Shown here: in pieces, positions 1-8,178 of the stretch
How the letters are laid out: every line of letters starts with the position of its first letter
How positions within the stretch are numbered: the first letter of the stretch is position 1
Source of the DNA: Prauserella cavernicola
GTDB lineage: Bacteria > Actinomycetota > Actinomycetes > Mycobacteriales > Pseudonocardiaceae
Length of the DNA: 64,000 bases
Direction: 5' to 3'
NCBI RefSeq assembly: GCF_016595675.1
Contig: NZ_JAENJH010000002.1
Span: 310,001 to 374,000, forward strand
Program-made: the position numbers and the translations under genes
The notes under the pieces: model-generated
The model's database searches: none
Told to the model about the DNA's origin: nothing
Seen by the model: the letters and a program-made list of their open reading frames with translations, nothing else

Positions 1-1
1 C

Positions 2-439
2 ACCGAGGACCGATCGCGCGAGCTCGCGGAGCTCGTCGGCGGTGCCGTGCTCGGGGACGACGCGGGCGCAGCGGCGTGGAAGCGGCACGCGGAGCTGGTG
101 GGCCGGGCCGCGGTTCGCGTCGGTTGCCGGCCGAGCAGGCTCGCCGGGCTGCTGGGCCGGTTCGGCGACACCGCCGTGGCCGGGCTCGGCACGGGCATCG
201 GCACCACGTCCCTCCCGCTCGACGAGGTCGGCGCCGTGCATGACGCGGTGACGACCGAGGGCGGCATGTCGGTCACGCGCCGACGGCCGCCGGACGGAGT
301 GAGGGCGTGGGGCAGGCCGCCGTCGGCGATCAGGTTGCTGACGGCGGTGAAGAAGGAGCTCGACCCGCTGGGCCGGCTGAGCCCGGGCCGGTTCGAGTCG
401 TGGTTCGCAGAACTGGACGACAAGGAGGGCACTCCGTGA
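2..439 (+). CDS. glcE: Glycolate oxidase FAD-binding subunit GlcE, C-terminal part (cut by window edge)
   Basis: The reading frame is open from the first bases and ends in a TGA that overlaps the GTG start of the next gene by 4 bp. About 145 C-terminal residues are visible; the FAD-binding part lies upstream of the window. The visible part holds no diagnostic motif beyond a closing stretch, LTAVKKELDPLGRLSPGR, typical of FAD-linked oxidases (a product of fermentation 'K..lDP.g.lnPG'-type ending). The identity rests mainly on that ending and on tight coupling to a clear glcF. In the family, GlcE joins GlcD and GlcF to oxidise glycolate to glyoxylate at the membrane. A glcD gene is expected just upstream but is outside the window. 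Confidence 0.75.
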   Translation, partial: TEDRSRELAELVGGAVLGDDAGAAAWKRHAELVGRAAVRVGCRPSRLAGLLGRFGDTAVAGLGTGIGTTSLPLDEVGAVHDAVTTEGGMSVTRRRPPDGVRAWGRPPSAIRLLTAVKKELDPLGRLSPGRFESWFAELDDKEGTP

Positions 440-1713
440 CGGAGCCGGGTTTCGACGCGCTGCACCCACCCTCGCGGGAGCTGCTCGACGACTGCGTGCA
501 CTGCGGGTTCTGTCTCCCGACGTGCCCGACCTACCAGCTGTGGGGCGAGGAGATGGACTCGCCGCGGGGCCGGATCTATTTGATGGATCTGGCCGAGCGC
601 GGCGAGATCGAGCTGCAGGGCGCGTTCACCGAGCACATCGACGCATGCCTCGGATGCATGGCGTGCGTGACGTCGTGCCCGTCCGGGGTGCAGTACGACC
701 GGCTACTGGAAGCCACCCGGCCGCAGATCGAGCGCAACGTGCGGCGCACGCGGTCCGACCGGCTGTTCCGGGGCGGAATCTTCGCGTTGTTCCCGTATCG
801 GCGCCGACTGCGGGCGGCGGCGATCTTCGGCTTGGCGTACCAGAAGCTCGGACTCGCGCGGGTCGCCGAACGCGTGCTGCCCGCGCGGCTGCGGGCCACG
901 CAGGCGCTGATGCCGCCCGTGAAGCTGCGGGCCGCGTTCGCATCGCTGCCGCGGCGGGTGCGGCCGGACGGCGACGTGCGCCGCCGGGTCGCGATGCTGT
1001 CGGGTTGCGTGCAGGACGTGTTCTTCCACGAGGTCAACGTCGCCACCCAGCGGGTGCTCGCCGCAGAGGGCTGCGAGGTGCTCACGCCCCGGGACCAGGG
1101 CTGCTGCGGCGCGCTCGGCCTGCACGCGGGTCGCGAAGAACATGCCGTCACGCACGCCAAGCGCACCATCGAGACCTTCGATCGGCTGCCTGTGGACAAC
1201 ATCGTGGTCAACGTCGCGGGCTGCGGCTCCTCGATGAAGGAGTACGCCGCCCTGCTGGCCGACGACCCGGATTGGGCGGAACGCGCGAAGAAGTTCAGCG
1301 CGAAGGTCCGAGACGTCACCGAGCTGCTCGCCGAACTGGGCCCTCGGGCTCCGCGGCAGCGGATCGACGCGAAGGTGGCCTATCACGACGCCTGCCACCT
1401 CGGCCACGCTCAGGGCGTGCGCGCGGAGCCGAGGGCGGTGCTGCGCACGGTTCCCGGGCTCGAGATCGTGGATCTGCCGGAGGCGGAGCTGTGTTGTGGC
1501 TCGGCGGGGATCTACAACATGGTGCAACCGGAACCCGCGGCCGAGCTGGGTGAGCGGAAGGCGGAGAACATCCGCACCGTCGATCCGGACGTGCTCGTCA
1601 CCGCGAATCCCGGCTGCCTGTTGCAGATCGGCCGCTATCTCGACGGCGACATCCCCATGCTGCATCCGGTGCAGGTGCTGGATGCCTCGCTACGGGGCCG
1701 GTCCCTGACCTGA
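436..1713 (+). CDS. glcF: Glycolate oxidase iron-sulfur subunit GlcF
   Basis: 425 residues from a GTG that overlaps the glcE stop (GTGA). Two 4Fe-4S ferredoxin motifs are visible: C20-x2-C23-x2-C26-x3-C30-P, then C71-x2-C74-x2-C77-x3-C81-P. The C-terminal half carries two cysteine-rich CCG domains, seen as GCCGALG and LCCGSAG, the heterodisulfide-reductase-type fold. In the family this subunit passes electrons from glycolate oxidation by GlcD/GlcE to the membrane quinone pool. Length and motif order are normal for GlcF. A longer in-frame extension upstream exists but would run through glcE, so the overlapping GTG is preferred. Related (Fe-S)-binding lactate utilisation proteins are the main alternative. 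Confidence 0.92.
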   Translation: MTEPGFDALHPPSRELLDDCVHCGFCLPTCPTYQLWGEEMDSPRGRIYLMDLAERGEIELQGAFTEHIDACLGCMACVTSCPSGVQYDRLLEATRPQIERNVRRTRSDRLFRGGIFALFPYRRRLRAAAIFGLAYQKLGLARVAERVLPARLRATQALMPPVKLRAAFASLPRRVRPDGDVRRRVAMLSGCVQDVFFHEVNVATQRVLAAEGCEVLTPRDQGCCGALGLHAGREEHAVTHAKRTIETFDRLPVDNIVVNVAGCGSSMKEYAALLADDPDWAERAKKFSAKVRDVTELLAELGPRAPRQRIDAKVAYHDACHLGHAQGVRAEPRAVLRTVPGLEIVDLPEAELCCGSAGIYNMVQPEPAAELGERKAENIRTVDPDVLVTANPGCLLQIGRYLDGDIPMLHPVQVLDASLRGRSLT

Positions 1714-1769
1714 GCCGAGGACTCGGCAGGCGAAGCGCCGGGCGACGAGTGCTCGGCTAAGTTGACGAC

Positions 1770-2282
1770 GTGGCACGAGGCGCGATCGGACTTCCGGCGA
1801 GGTGGGCGCTGCTGTGCGCGCTCGCTCTCGCGGTGGTGGCCATGCACCACGTCGGAGCCTCGCCCACGTCGCCCGCCGGGCAGGCGACGTTCGCCTCGCC
1901 TGGCGCGCCCCAGGTGAGCGTGGCCGTGCCGATGCACGCCGACCACGCGCAGACAGAGCGCCTCGCGACCGGCGTCAAGGACCAGACCGCACGCGGCAAC
2001 CATGCCAACCAGGGCACGCACGCCACTCAGGGCAAGCAGGTCGGACACGCCAACCAGCGCGACCAGGGCAACCACGACGGGCACAGCGGGCACGAGATGT
2101 TGCACCTGTGCCTCGCCGTGCTCGCGGTGATCGGCGGGTTGCTGCTCGCCGCGTGGTTCCGCGGTCTCGCCGTCCACACCGTGCCCGCGTTGCGCGGGGC
2201 CGTCGCCGAACGCTCCACCGCCCGCGCGCCACCACGGCGCGGGCGCGATCACCTGCACCTCGCCTGCGTGCTCCGGGTGTGA
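1770..2282 (+). CDS. DUF6153-like His/Asn/Gln-rich membrane protein
   Basis: 170 residues from GTG. A hydrophobic N-terminal segment (residues about 9-25) and a second one (about 110-130, LHLCLAVLAVIGGLLLAAWF) flank a polar middle rich in His, Asn, Gln and Gly with repeated NHANQG/THATQG/GHANQ units and then DGHSGHEM. This matches the layout of small actinobacterial DUF6153 proteins, which often neighbour DUF305 genes, as here 60 bp downstream. The His-rich middle could bind metal outside the membrane; that is inference. Function is not known. A possible hairpin with AGCCGAG/CTCGGCT arms lies between glcF and this gene. Confidence 0.6.
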   Translation: MARGAIGLPARWALLCALALAVVAMHHVGASPTSPAGQATFASPGAPQVSVAVPMHADHAQTERLATGVKDQTARGNHANQGTHATQGKQVGHANQRDQGNHDGHSGHEMLHLCLAVLAVIGGLLLAAWFRGLAVHTVPALRGAVAERSTARAPPRRGRDHLHLACVLRV

Positions 2283-2342
2283 TGAGCCGCTCGATTCGAG
2301 CGCTTGTCCCCCAATCCCTTAGTCACGCTAGGAATCCGAACG

Positions 2343-2963
2343 ATGTTGAAGAAGACACTGCGGTTGACGCTGCCCGCGATCGCCGCGGCCGCACTGCTCA
2401 CGGGCTGTACGACCTCCGAGTCCCCCGAGTCGACAAGCTCCGGGTCCGCGCATTCCGAGTCCGCGCACGCCGACCAGGGCGGCACCGAGGAAGCGAGTCA
2501 CAACGACGCGGACGTGACGTTCGCGCAGGAGATGATCCCTCACCACCGGCAGGCCGTCGTGATGGCCGAACTGGTGCCCGAGCGCACCGAGAACGCCCGC
2601 GTGCGCGAGCTCGCCGACGACATCGAGCGGGCGCAGAGCCCCGAGATCGAGCAGCTGTCCGAGTGGCTCGACCAGTGGGGAGCACCGGTGCCGGGTGAAC
2701 ACGAAGGCCACGGTTCAGGTCACGGTGACATGCCGGGCATGATGTCGGACGGTCGCCTGGAGCAGTTGAGCGAACTGCGCGACGCCGAGTTCGACAAGCG
2801 GTGGCTGGAGCTGATGATCGAGCATCACGCGGGCGCGATCGAGATGGCCCGCACCGAGCTCGCGCAGGGCTCCGACAAGGGTGCACTGGAGCTCGCCCAA
2901 CAGGTCATCGACGCCCAGCAGGGCGAGATCGACGTGATGGAGAGCCTGCTCGGCACCTCCTGA
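2343..2963 (+). CDS. DUF305 domain lipoprotein
   Basis: 206 residues. The ATG at 2343 is chosen because it is preceded by AGGAA and opens directly onto a lipoprotein signal peptide (MLKKTLRLTLPAIAAAALLTGC); an upstream GTG at 2304 would add 13 residues that spoil the signal. After a Ser-rich linker the DUF305 domain shows the paired His motifs MIPHHRQAV and MIEHHAGAIEMA, which in related four-helix proteins suggest metal or ferritin-like chemistry. The protein should be anchored outside the cytoplasmic membrane. It follows a DUF6153-like gene on the same strand, and the pair may work together on a metal such as copper (inference). Confidence 0.85.
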   Translation: MLKKTLRLTLPAIAAAALLTGCTTSESPESTSSGSAHSESAHADQGGTEEASHNDADVTFAQEMIPHHRQAVVMAELVPERTENARVRELADDIERAQSPEIEQLSEWLDQWGAPVPGEHEGHGSGHGDMPGMMSDGRLEQLSELRDAEFDKRWLELMIEHHAGAIEMARTELAQGSDKGALELAQQVIDAQQGEIDVMESLLGTS

Positions 2964-2972
2964 GCCGCATTG

Positions 2973-3004
2973 GACCTGCCGCGTGCCACGGCGCGCGGCA
3001 GGTC
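2973..3004. terminator. Bidirectional hairpin terminator between DUF305 gene and conservon
   Basis: Perfect 11-bp arms GACCTGCCGCG and CGCGGCAGGTC enclose a 10-nt loop, 9 bp after the DUF305 stop. The convergent cvnD gene ends at 3037. There is no clear U-run, so termination in both directions is inferred from position and stem strength. A smaller GTCCT-AAA-AGGAC hairpin sits at 3017-3029. Confidence 0.6.
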
Positions 3005-3036
3005 GCTCCGGCATTCGTCCTAAAAGGACCTGAGGC

Positions 3037-3633
3037 TCAGCGTCCGGCGGGCAGCAGCTCGGCGTTGCGCATGACGTGCTGGATGAGCGTGACCAGCACC
3101 TGTTTGGTCGACTCACGATCACGCGCGTCGCACAGCAGCATCGGCACCGTCGGGTCCACGTCCAGGGCCGCGCGGACCTCTTCGGTGCCATAGCGGTGGG
3201 CGCCGTCGAAGCAGTTCACGCCCACCACGAACGGAAGTCCACGGCGCTCGAAGAAGTCGACGGCGGGAAAGCAGCTCTCGAGCCTGCGCGTGTCGGCGAG
3301 CACCACGGCTCCGAGCGCGCCGGTGGCCAGCTCGTCCCACATGAACCAGAACCGGTCCTGCCCTGGCGTGCCGAACAGGTAGAGGATCAGTTCGGGGCTG
3401 ATCGTGATGCGCCCGAAGTCCAGCGCCACCGTGGTGGTGCTCTTCGCCTCGACGCCCGCCAGGTCGTCGACGCCCTCCGACGCCGACGTCAGCAGCTCCT
3501 CCGTGCGCAGCGGCGGCACCTCGCTCACCGAGCCGACCATGGTGGTCTTGCCGACGCCGAAGCCACCGGCCACGAGCAGCTTCACCGCGGTCGCGGTGAG
3601 CCGTCGCCGCGGGTCAGAGTTTTCGGATGCCAT
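3037..3633 (-). CDS. cvnD: Conservon GTPase CvnD
   Basis: 198 residues when started at the ATG at 3633, which overlaps the end of the DUF742 gene by 20 bp, the usual arrangement in conservons; an in-frame start at 3672 is less likely. The P-loop GGFGVGKTT, the G3-like LFGTPGQDRFWFMWDEL and the NCFDG region mark a small Ras-like GTPase of the CvnD/MglA-related type. In Streptomyces, CvnA-D form a membrane-associated complex likened to a G-protein-coupled receptor system, with CvnD as the GTP switch. It is the last gene of the four-gene operon. Confidence 0.9.
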   Translation of the reverse strand: MASENSDPRRRLTATAVKLLVAGGFGVGKTTMVGSVSEVPPLRTEELLTSASEGVDDLAGVEAKSTTTVALDFGRITISPELILYLFGTPGQDRFWFMWDELATGALGAVVLADTRRLESCFPAVDFFERRGLPFVVGVNCFDGAHRYGTEEVRAALDVDPTVPMLLCDARDRESTKQVLVTLIQHVMRNAELLPAGR

Positions 3634-3985
3634 CGAGAACCGCCTGCAGTACGTGTTGGTCGGGGGCTTCACTCATGGGCGCAGCTCTACGGAAGATCAC
3701 GTAGTTCTGCTCGATCAAATCACTGAGCAGCACCTTGATCACCGGCAGGGGTAGGTCGATGAGTGCCGCCACCTCCGCCACCGACATCGGTCGCTGACAC
3801 AGCCGCACGATCCTCGCGTACTCCGGCGGCAGCGCCGAGGCCTCGGCGACCGACGGCAGCGCCACGACGAGCGTGATCAGCTCGAGGCCGAACTGGTCCG
3901 AGCGGGTGCGTCCGCCCGTGACGGCGTACGGCCGGACCAAGGGCCCCGCCGCCTCGTCGAACCACGCCTCGTCCTCGCCGCTCAT
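3614..3985 (-). CDS. cvnC: DUF742 protein CvnC
   Basis: 123 residues. The sequence is a typical DUF742 protein: a short polar N-terminus with VRPYAVTGGRT, then a winged-helix-like region (CQRPMSVAEVAALIDLPLPVIKVLLSDLI) ending near QHVLQAVLDGIRKL. Its start overlaps the stop of cvnB by 4 bp and its end overlaps cvnD by 20 bp, so the genes are translationally coupled. DUF742 proteins are the third conserved component of conservons; a DNA-binding or adaptor role is suggested by the fold but not shown. Confidence 0.9.
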   Translation of the reverse strand: MSGEDEAWFDEAAGPLVRPYAVTGGRTRSDQFGLELITLVVALPSVAEASALPPEYARIVRLCQRPMSVAEVAALIDLPLPVIKVLLSDLIEQNYVIFRRAAPMSEAPDQHVLQAVLDGIRKL

Positions 3986-4392
3986 GGCGCACTGTGCTGC
4001 TCAACCCTGGGAGCCGCGCTCAGCACCGCGCCGACCCGCTTCACCATCATGTTCATCGAGTACGCCACCATGCCCATGTCCGCGTCCTCCGACGTGAGCA
4101 GCGCGAGGCACGCACCACGACCCGCCGCCGTCACGAACAGGAACGCGTGGTCCATCTCGACCACGGTCTGGCGCACCTGGCCACCGCCGAAGTGCCTGCC
4201 GGTGCCGCGCGCGAGGCTCTGGAACGCCGACGCCACCGCCGAAAGGTGCTCACCATCCTCTTCGGACAGATTGCTCGAGCGGCCGATGAGCAGACCGTCG
4301 GCGGACAGCACGACGGCGCGGTCGGCTCCGGCTACCTGCTGCACCAGGTCGTCAAGCAGCCAGTCGAGTTCGTTGACTCCCGAGTTCACCAT
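3982..4392 (-). CDS. cvnB: Roadblock/LC7 protein CvnB
   Basis: 136 residues with the Roadblock/LC7 fold: LDWLLDDLVQQVAGADRAVVLSADGLLIGRS at the N-terminus, then the ARGTGRHFGGGQVRQTVVEMD core and a closing helix SMNMMVKRVGAVL. In conservons this is the regulatory partner of the GTPase, in the manner of MglB for MglA. It starts 6 bp after cvnA and overlaps cvnC by 4 bp. Confidence 0.9.
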   Translation of the reverse strand: MVNSGVNELDWLLDDLVQQVAGADRAVVLSADGLLIGRSSNLSEEDGEHLSAVASAFQSLARGTGRHFGGGQVRQTVVEMDHAFLFVTAAGRGACLALLTSEDADMGMVAYSMNMMVKRVGAVLSAAPRVEQHSAP

Positions 4393-4398
4393 GGTGTG

Positions 4399-6975
4399 TC
4401 AGTCTCCAGAAGGGTCGTCGCGGCCTGTGTCGTGCTCACGTGCTTGCCGGGTTCCGCGCTGGAAGGCGGAAAGCCTGCTTCGGGCCTGCTCGGGCGAGTC
4501 GGTGGCCACCTCCGGCTGTTCGATCGTGGGACCGGTCTCCATCAACTGTGGCACGAGATTCTGCTGCCTGCGCCGCCTCGGCAGCGGCGGCCTGCTCGGC
4601 GACATCGAGCCGCCCGGTTGCTGCGGCCCGGCCTCCTGCGGCGGCCTGCTCTCCTGCTGTCGCTCGGGGGCCGGTCGCTGCCGCTGGGGCAGCTCCCTCG
4701 GCGCGACGTTACCGCGCACGGCGTTGTCCTGGAACACGTTCTCGCGCGGCGCGCTCTCCCGCTGCGGGGTTTCCCGTTGCACGCTCTCTCGTTGTGGCAG
4801 CTCCCGCCTGCGCTTGGGCAGTTCCCTCGGCGCACCACCGTTCTGTGCGGGCGGTGCCGCCGGGGCGGCCTGCGCAGTCGGAGCAGGCTGCGGGGTCGCC
4901 CTCGGCCTGCGGCGCAGCGCCGGGGTCTGCTGCGCAGGCACGGCGTCCTCCGTGGAGGCGTCGTCCGCCTCCGGCACCGGGCCGAGCAGGTCCGACAGCA
5001 CCAGCACGATCGCCCGCGTGCCACCGTAGGCCGACTCGCGCAGCGTCACGACAACGCCGTGCTTCGCGGCAAGCCTGGCCACCACGAACAGCCCGAGCCG
5101 GGGCTCTTCCGACAGCGCCATGAAGCTGAAGTCCGGCGGGTTGCGCAGCAGGTCGTTGAGCTCGTCGACCTGGTCCGGCTCGATGCCGAGGCCCTGGTCC
5201 TCCACCTCGATCACCACGCCGCGGCCGACGATCTCGCCGCTGATCTCCACCCTCGACTGCGGCGGCGAGAACGACGTCGCGTTGTCGATCAGCTCGGCGA
5301 GCAGGTGCACGAGGTCGCCCACCGCGGGCCCGGCGACGGCCATTGCCGGGAGCTTGCCGACCTTGACGCGCTTGTAGTCCTCGGTCTCGGCCGTCGCGCC
5401 CCGCACGAGGTCGGCGAGCGCGACGGGGTTGCGCCACTGCCTGCCGGGCTGCTCGCCGCCGAGGATGATCAGGTTCTCGGCGTTGCGCCTTGCCCGCGTC
5501 GACAGGTGGTCGAGCCGGAACAGCATGTCCAGCTGGTCGGGGTCCTCCTGCTTGCGTTCGGCGGCGTCGAGTGCCTGCAGCTGGCGGTGCACGATCACCT
5601 GGCTGCGGTGGGCGATGTTGAGGAACACCTTCTTGGTGCCCTCTCGGGTCTTGGCCTCCTCGACGGCCGCGGCGACGGCGGTCTGCTGCGCCTTGTTGAA
5701 GGCGTCGGCGACCTGGCCGATCTCGTCGTTGCCGTGGTCGAGGTAGGCCATCTCGGAGTCGGGGTCCACCGACTCGCCCGCCCTGACCCGTTCGACCAGC
5801 TGCGGCATCTGGTTGTCGGCGATGTCGAGCGTGTCCGCCCGCAGCCGGGCGAGGCGCTGCACGAGCCGGTTGGACAGGCGCCAGGCGATGAGGAACAGGG
5901 CGAGCGCGATCAGCAGCACGGTGGCACCGACGATGATCGAGGTCACCAGCGTCTGGTCGGCGTCGTCGAGCGCGATGTTCGTGGCGTTGGAGCTCTGCGC
6001 GATGTAGATGCCCATCAGCGCGGTTCCGACGTCGCGCGCGGCCGCGCGCCACTCCTCCTCCGGCACCGGAAGCTGCGTCTGGTTGCCACGCAGGAAGGCG
6101 TTCTCGACGGTGGTGAGCCGCTGCCAGGCCTCGCTCTGCAGCAGCTGCTCGTACTGCGCCCTGACCTCGGGGATCATCTCGGGGGCCGCCGACTGCAGGC
6201 CGGCGTGGTAGGCGCCGATCTGGCCGACGTAGGTGCGGAACTCCTCCTCGGTGAGCCCGCCGCCGACGAATCCGGCCGCCGCGAGCGCGTCGCCGCGCGA
6301 CATGCCGTCGGCGCTGGTGAACAGCGGCATCGCGGTGACGCGCAGGTACGCGGTCTCGGCGTCGGGAGCCTGCTGGGCGACACCGTTGAGGCCGATCGCG
6401 AACTCGTCGATCAGCCGGTTGTAGAAGTCGTAGGCGTCCTGCAGTGAGGGCGCGCCCGCGTCGATCTGCTGCCGGAACTGCGGCAGCCGCGCGAACTGCT
6501 CCGCGGTGATCGCGATGCTGCGCCGCACGTTCTGGGGCGCATCGCCGACCATGCCCTGGAGCTCGGCGTTGATCGCCGCCGCGGCGGCGTCGGTCTCGCC
6601 ACGCACCTGGTCGAGCTCGGCCCTGTCGGAGCCGTTGCTGGCGAGGTCCTGCAGGGTCAGTCTGCGTTCCTCGCGGACGGCGGCGAAGAACCGGGCACCC
6701 GGTTCGGCCGCGTCATGGACCTTCGTGGCGAAGTCGCGAACTCCGATGGCGTCGTACACGAGGTAGCCCGCGAGCGCGACGCCCGAGAGCAGGAGGGCGA
6801 CGCTGGGGACGAACGCGATCGCCAGCACTCTGGCCCGGATCGACGACCGTCGGGTGCGCGACCCGAACATCTTCTTAACCAACGCGCTCAAAGGCCCTTT
6901 CAGCGACTTTTCTGATCGGTCTGGGCCCCCGACACCCTCGAGCGGTGATCCGCGCTCCCCGCGCCGGTAAGCCAC
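4399..6975 (-). CDS. cvnA: Nitrate/nitrite-sensor-like histidine kinase CvnA
   Basis: 858 residues from GTG. A transmembrane helix near 45-70 is followed by an extracytoplasmic helical NIT-type sensor region of about 270 residues, a second membrane helix (about 345-368), a HAMP segment and a kinase ATPase domain with N-box ELIDNATSFSPP and G-box DQGLGIEPDQVDEL. The last 170 residues are low complexity, rich in Pro, Arg, Gln and Glu. It heads the cvnABCD operon. Conservon kinases often lack a dedicated response regulator, and none is nearby. About 300 bp of upstream sequence (6976-7285) has no other minus-strand gene and should hold the operon promoter. Confidence 0.9.
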   Translation of the reverse strand: MAYRRGERGSPLEGVGGPDRSEKSLKGPLSALVKKMFGSRTRRSSIRARVLAIAFVPSVALLLSGVALAGYLVYDAIGVRDFATKVHDAAEPGARFFAAVREERRLTLQDLASNGSDRAELDQVRGETDAAAAAINAELQGMVGDAPQNVRRSIAITAEQFARLPQFRQQIDAGAPSLQDAYDFYNRLIDEFAIGLNGVAQQAPDAETAYLRVTAMPLFTSADGMSRGDALAAAGFVGGGLTEEEFRTYVGQIGAYHAGLQSAAPEMIPEVRAQYEQLLQSEAWQRLTTVENAFLRGNQTQLPVPEEEWRAAARDVGTALMGIYIAQSSNATNIALDDADQTLVTSIIVGATVLLIALALFLIAWRLSNRLVQRLARLRADTLDIADNQMPQLVERVRAGESVDPDSEMAYLDHGNDEIGQVADAFNKAQQTAVAAAVEEAKTREGTKKVFLNIAHRSQVIVHRQLQALDAAERKQEDPDQLDMLFRLDHLSTRARRNAENLIILGGEQPGRQWRNPVALADLVRGATAETEDYKRVKVGKLPAMAVAGPAVGDLVHLLAELIDNATSFSPPQSRVEISGEIVGRGVVIEVEDQGLGIEPDQVDELNDLLRNPPDFSFMALSEEPRLGLFVVARLAAKHGVVVTLRESAYGGTRAIVLVLSDLLGPVPEADDASTEDAVPAQQTPALRRRPRATPQPAPTAQAAPAAPPAQNGGAPRELPKRRRELPQRESVQRETPQRESAPRENVFQDNAVRGNVAPRELPQRQRPAPERQQESRPPQEAGPQQPGGSMSPSRPPLPRRRRQQNLVPQLMETGPTIEQPEVATDSPEQARSRLSAFQRGTRQAREHDTGRDDPSGD

Positions 6976-7270
6976 CGCTCAGCGCATGATTATGCAGCGC
7001 CAGAAACGTGAGTCAACTTCACTACTCCGTACGGCCGAACAGCGGCTTCTTCGATCCAAACCGGTGCGAGCAGTGGTTTTGCAGCCCTTGACGACAACGG
7101 TGATCTCGACCACGGTGAGCAAGCTCATTTCGGGCAAATCCGTCGGCTCACTCGGTGCCATCGGGCAAACACGGATCTGTCCGGGCAGACCTCGCACGAA
7201 TCGGTAACTCCACGGCCACGTGCGGCGATACCAGTGCACAACCGAGGCAAGCCCGCCCCCGAAGACACCT

Positions 7271-7276
7271 AGGAGG
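7271..7276 (+). promoter_or_regulatory. Ribosome binding site fixing start of small membrane protein
   Basis: A perfect AGGAGG lies 9 nt before the ATG at 7286 and only 3 nt before a GTG at 7280. The spacing selects the ATG and rejects the longer form starting at 7220. Confidence 0.7.
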
Positions 7277-7285
7277 CCGGTGTCG

Positions 7286-7504
7286 ATGTTGAAGCGCGCC
7301 GGCAGGTTCTCGTTCTCACAGCGCCTGCTACTGCTGATTCTCGCGCTCGCCTTCGCGGCCACCGCGGTGCTCCAGGCCTTTCTGGCGAGCTCGATGTCCG
7401 AATGGTGGCCCGCGGTACTCGCGGCCGCTCTCGCTCTCGCCGCACTGTGGTGTCTGATCAACGCCGTACGCGCGTGGGACGGAAGTGAGAAACGTCGCCT
7501 GTGA
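7286..7504 (+). CDS. Small two-helix membrane protein, unknown function
   Basis: 72 residues. A basic N-terminus (MLKRAGRFSFSQR) precedes two hydrophobic segments, LLLLILALAFAATAVLQAFL and PAVLAAALALAALWCLINAV, and a charged tail ends in EKRRL. The start follows a strong AGGAGG. It stands alone between the conservon promoter region and the DoxX gene. No family is recognised. The opposite-strand frame over this region lacks such features and is treated as a shadow. Confidence 0.6.
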   Translation: MLKRAGRFSFSQRLLLLILALAFAATAVLQAFLASSMSEWWPAVLAAALALAALWCLINAVRAWDGSEKRRL

Positions 7505-7637
7505 TTCCCCGGTTTCATTGTCATTCTGAGTAACTCTTCGTCACGGAAAGAAAAGTCACCTTCGATGTCGATCCAGCGCCGCCCCGTTCGACGGGTGGGC
7601 AGAGCCGGAACAACAACGGACCTCGAAGGGACCCGCC

Positions 7638-8081
7638 ATGACGAACTCCACCCTCACCCGCGAGACCACCAGCACCGCCACCACCGACCCGGCGACCAGG
7701 CTGCGGGGCGTGGTGCTCGCCGCGACGAGGATCGTGGTGGGCCTGCTCTTCCTCTGCCACGGCCTGCAGGCCTTCGGTCTGTTCGGGGGCGTCGACGGCG
7801 CGGGCACGGCGGTGCCGGTGGGATCGTGGCCCGGCTTCTACGCCGGCGTGATCGAGGTGCTCACCGGCGCGCTGGTGGCGTTCGGCCTGTTCACGCGGTC
7901 GGCCGCGGTGCTGGCCTCGGGCACGATGGCCTACGCCTACTTCACCGTGCACCAGCCGCTCGCGCTGCTGCCGCTGCAGAACATGGGCGAGCAGGCAGCG
8001 CTGTTCAGCTGGATCTTCCTGCTGATCGCCGCGCTCGGTCCCGGAGCACTGGCGTTGGACAACCGGCGCAGGAGCCGTTGA
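7638..8081 (+). CDS. DoxX family membrane protein
   Basis: 147 residues with four predicted membrane helices and the DoxX pattern: RIVVGLLFLCHGLQAFGLFGG, then WPGFYAGVIEVLTGALVAFGLFTRSAA, then the third and fourth helices. A GAAGGGA ribosome site lies 9 bp before the ATG. DoxX proteins occur in redox and membrane stress settings, and in mycobacteria one works with SodA and SseA; nothing nearby points to a specific partner. A 97-bp gap separates it from the M48 peptidase gene. Confidence 0.85.
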   Translation: MTNSTLTRETTSTATTDPATRLRGVVLAATRIVVGLLFLCHGLQAFGLFGGVDGAGTAVPVGSWPGFYAGVIEVLTGALVAFGLFTRSAAVLASGTMAYAYFTVHQPLALLPLQNMGEQAALFSWIFLLIAALGPGALALDNRRRSR

Positions 8082-8178
8082 GCCACCTGGCTTTCACCGC
8101 GACACCCCCGGAACCTCCCGGCCACCGGCCGAGGGGAATCGGGGGTGTCGTCGTCTGCGGCTCCGAGGCGAGTCCGTC

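Noticed and set aside
4676-4880. Repeat region in the 3' part of cvnA
   Set aside because: It is the Pro/Arg/Gln-rich coding tail usual in conservon kinases, not an independent repeat.
3994-6447. 817-codon plus-strand frame opposite the conservon
   Set aside because: It is the antisense frame of cvnA and its neighbours, composed of Arg/His/Leu-rich low-complexity sequence with no domain; the minus-strand genes have clear motifs.
6979-7524. 181-codon minus-strand frame upstream of cvnA
   Set aside because: No domain, unusual composition, and it covers a small plus-strand gene with a perfect ribosome site.
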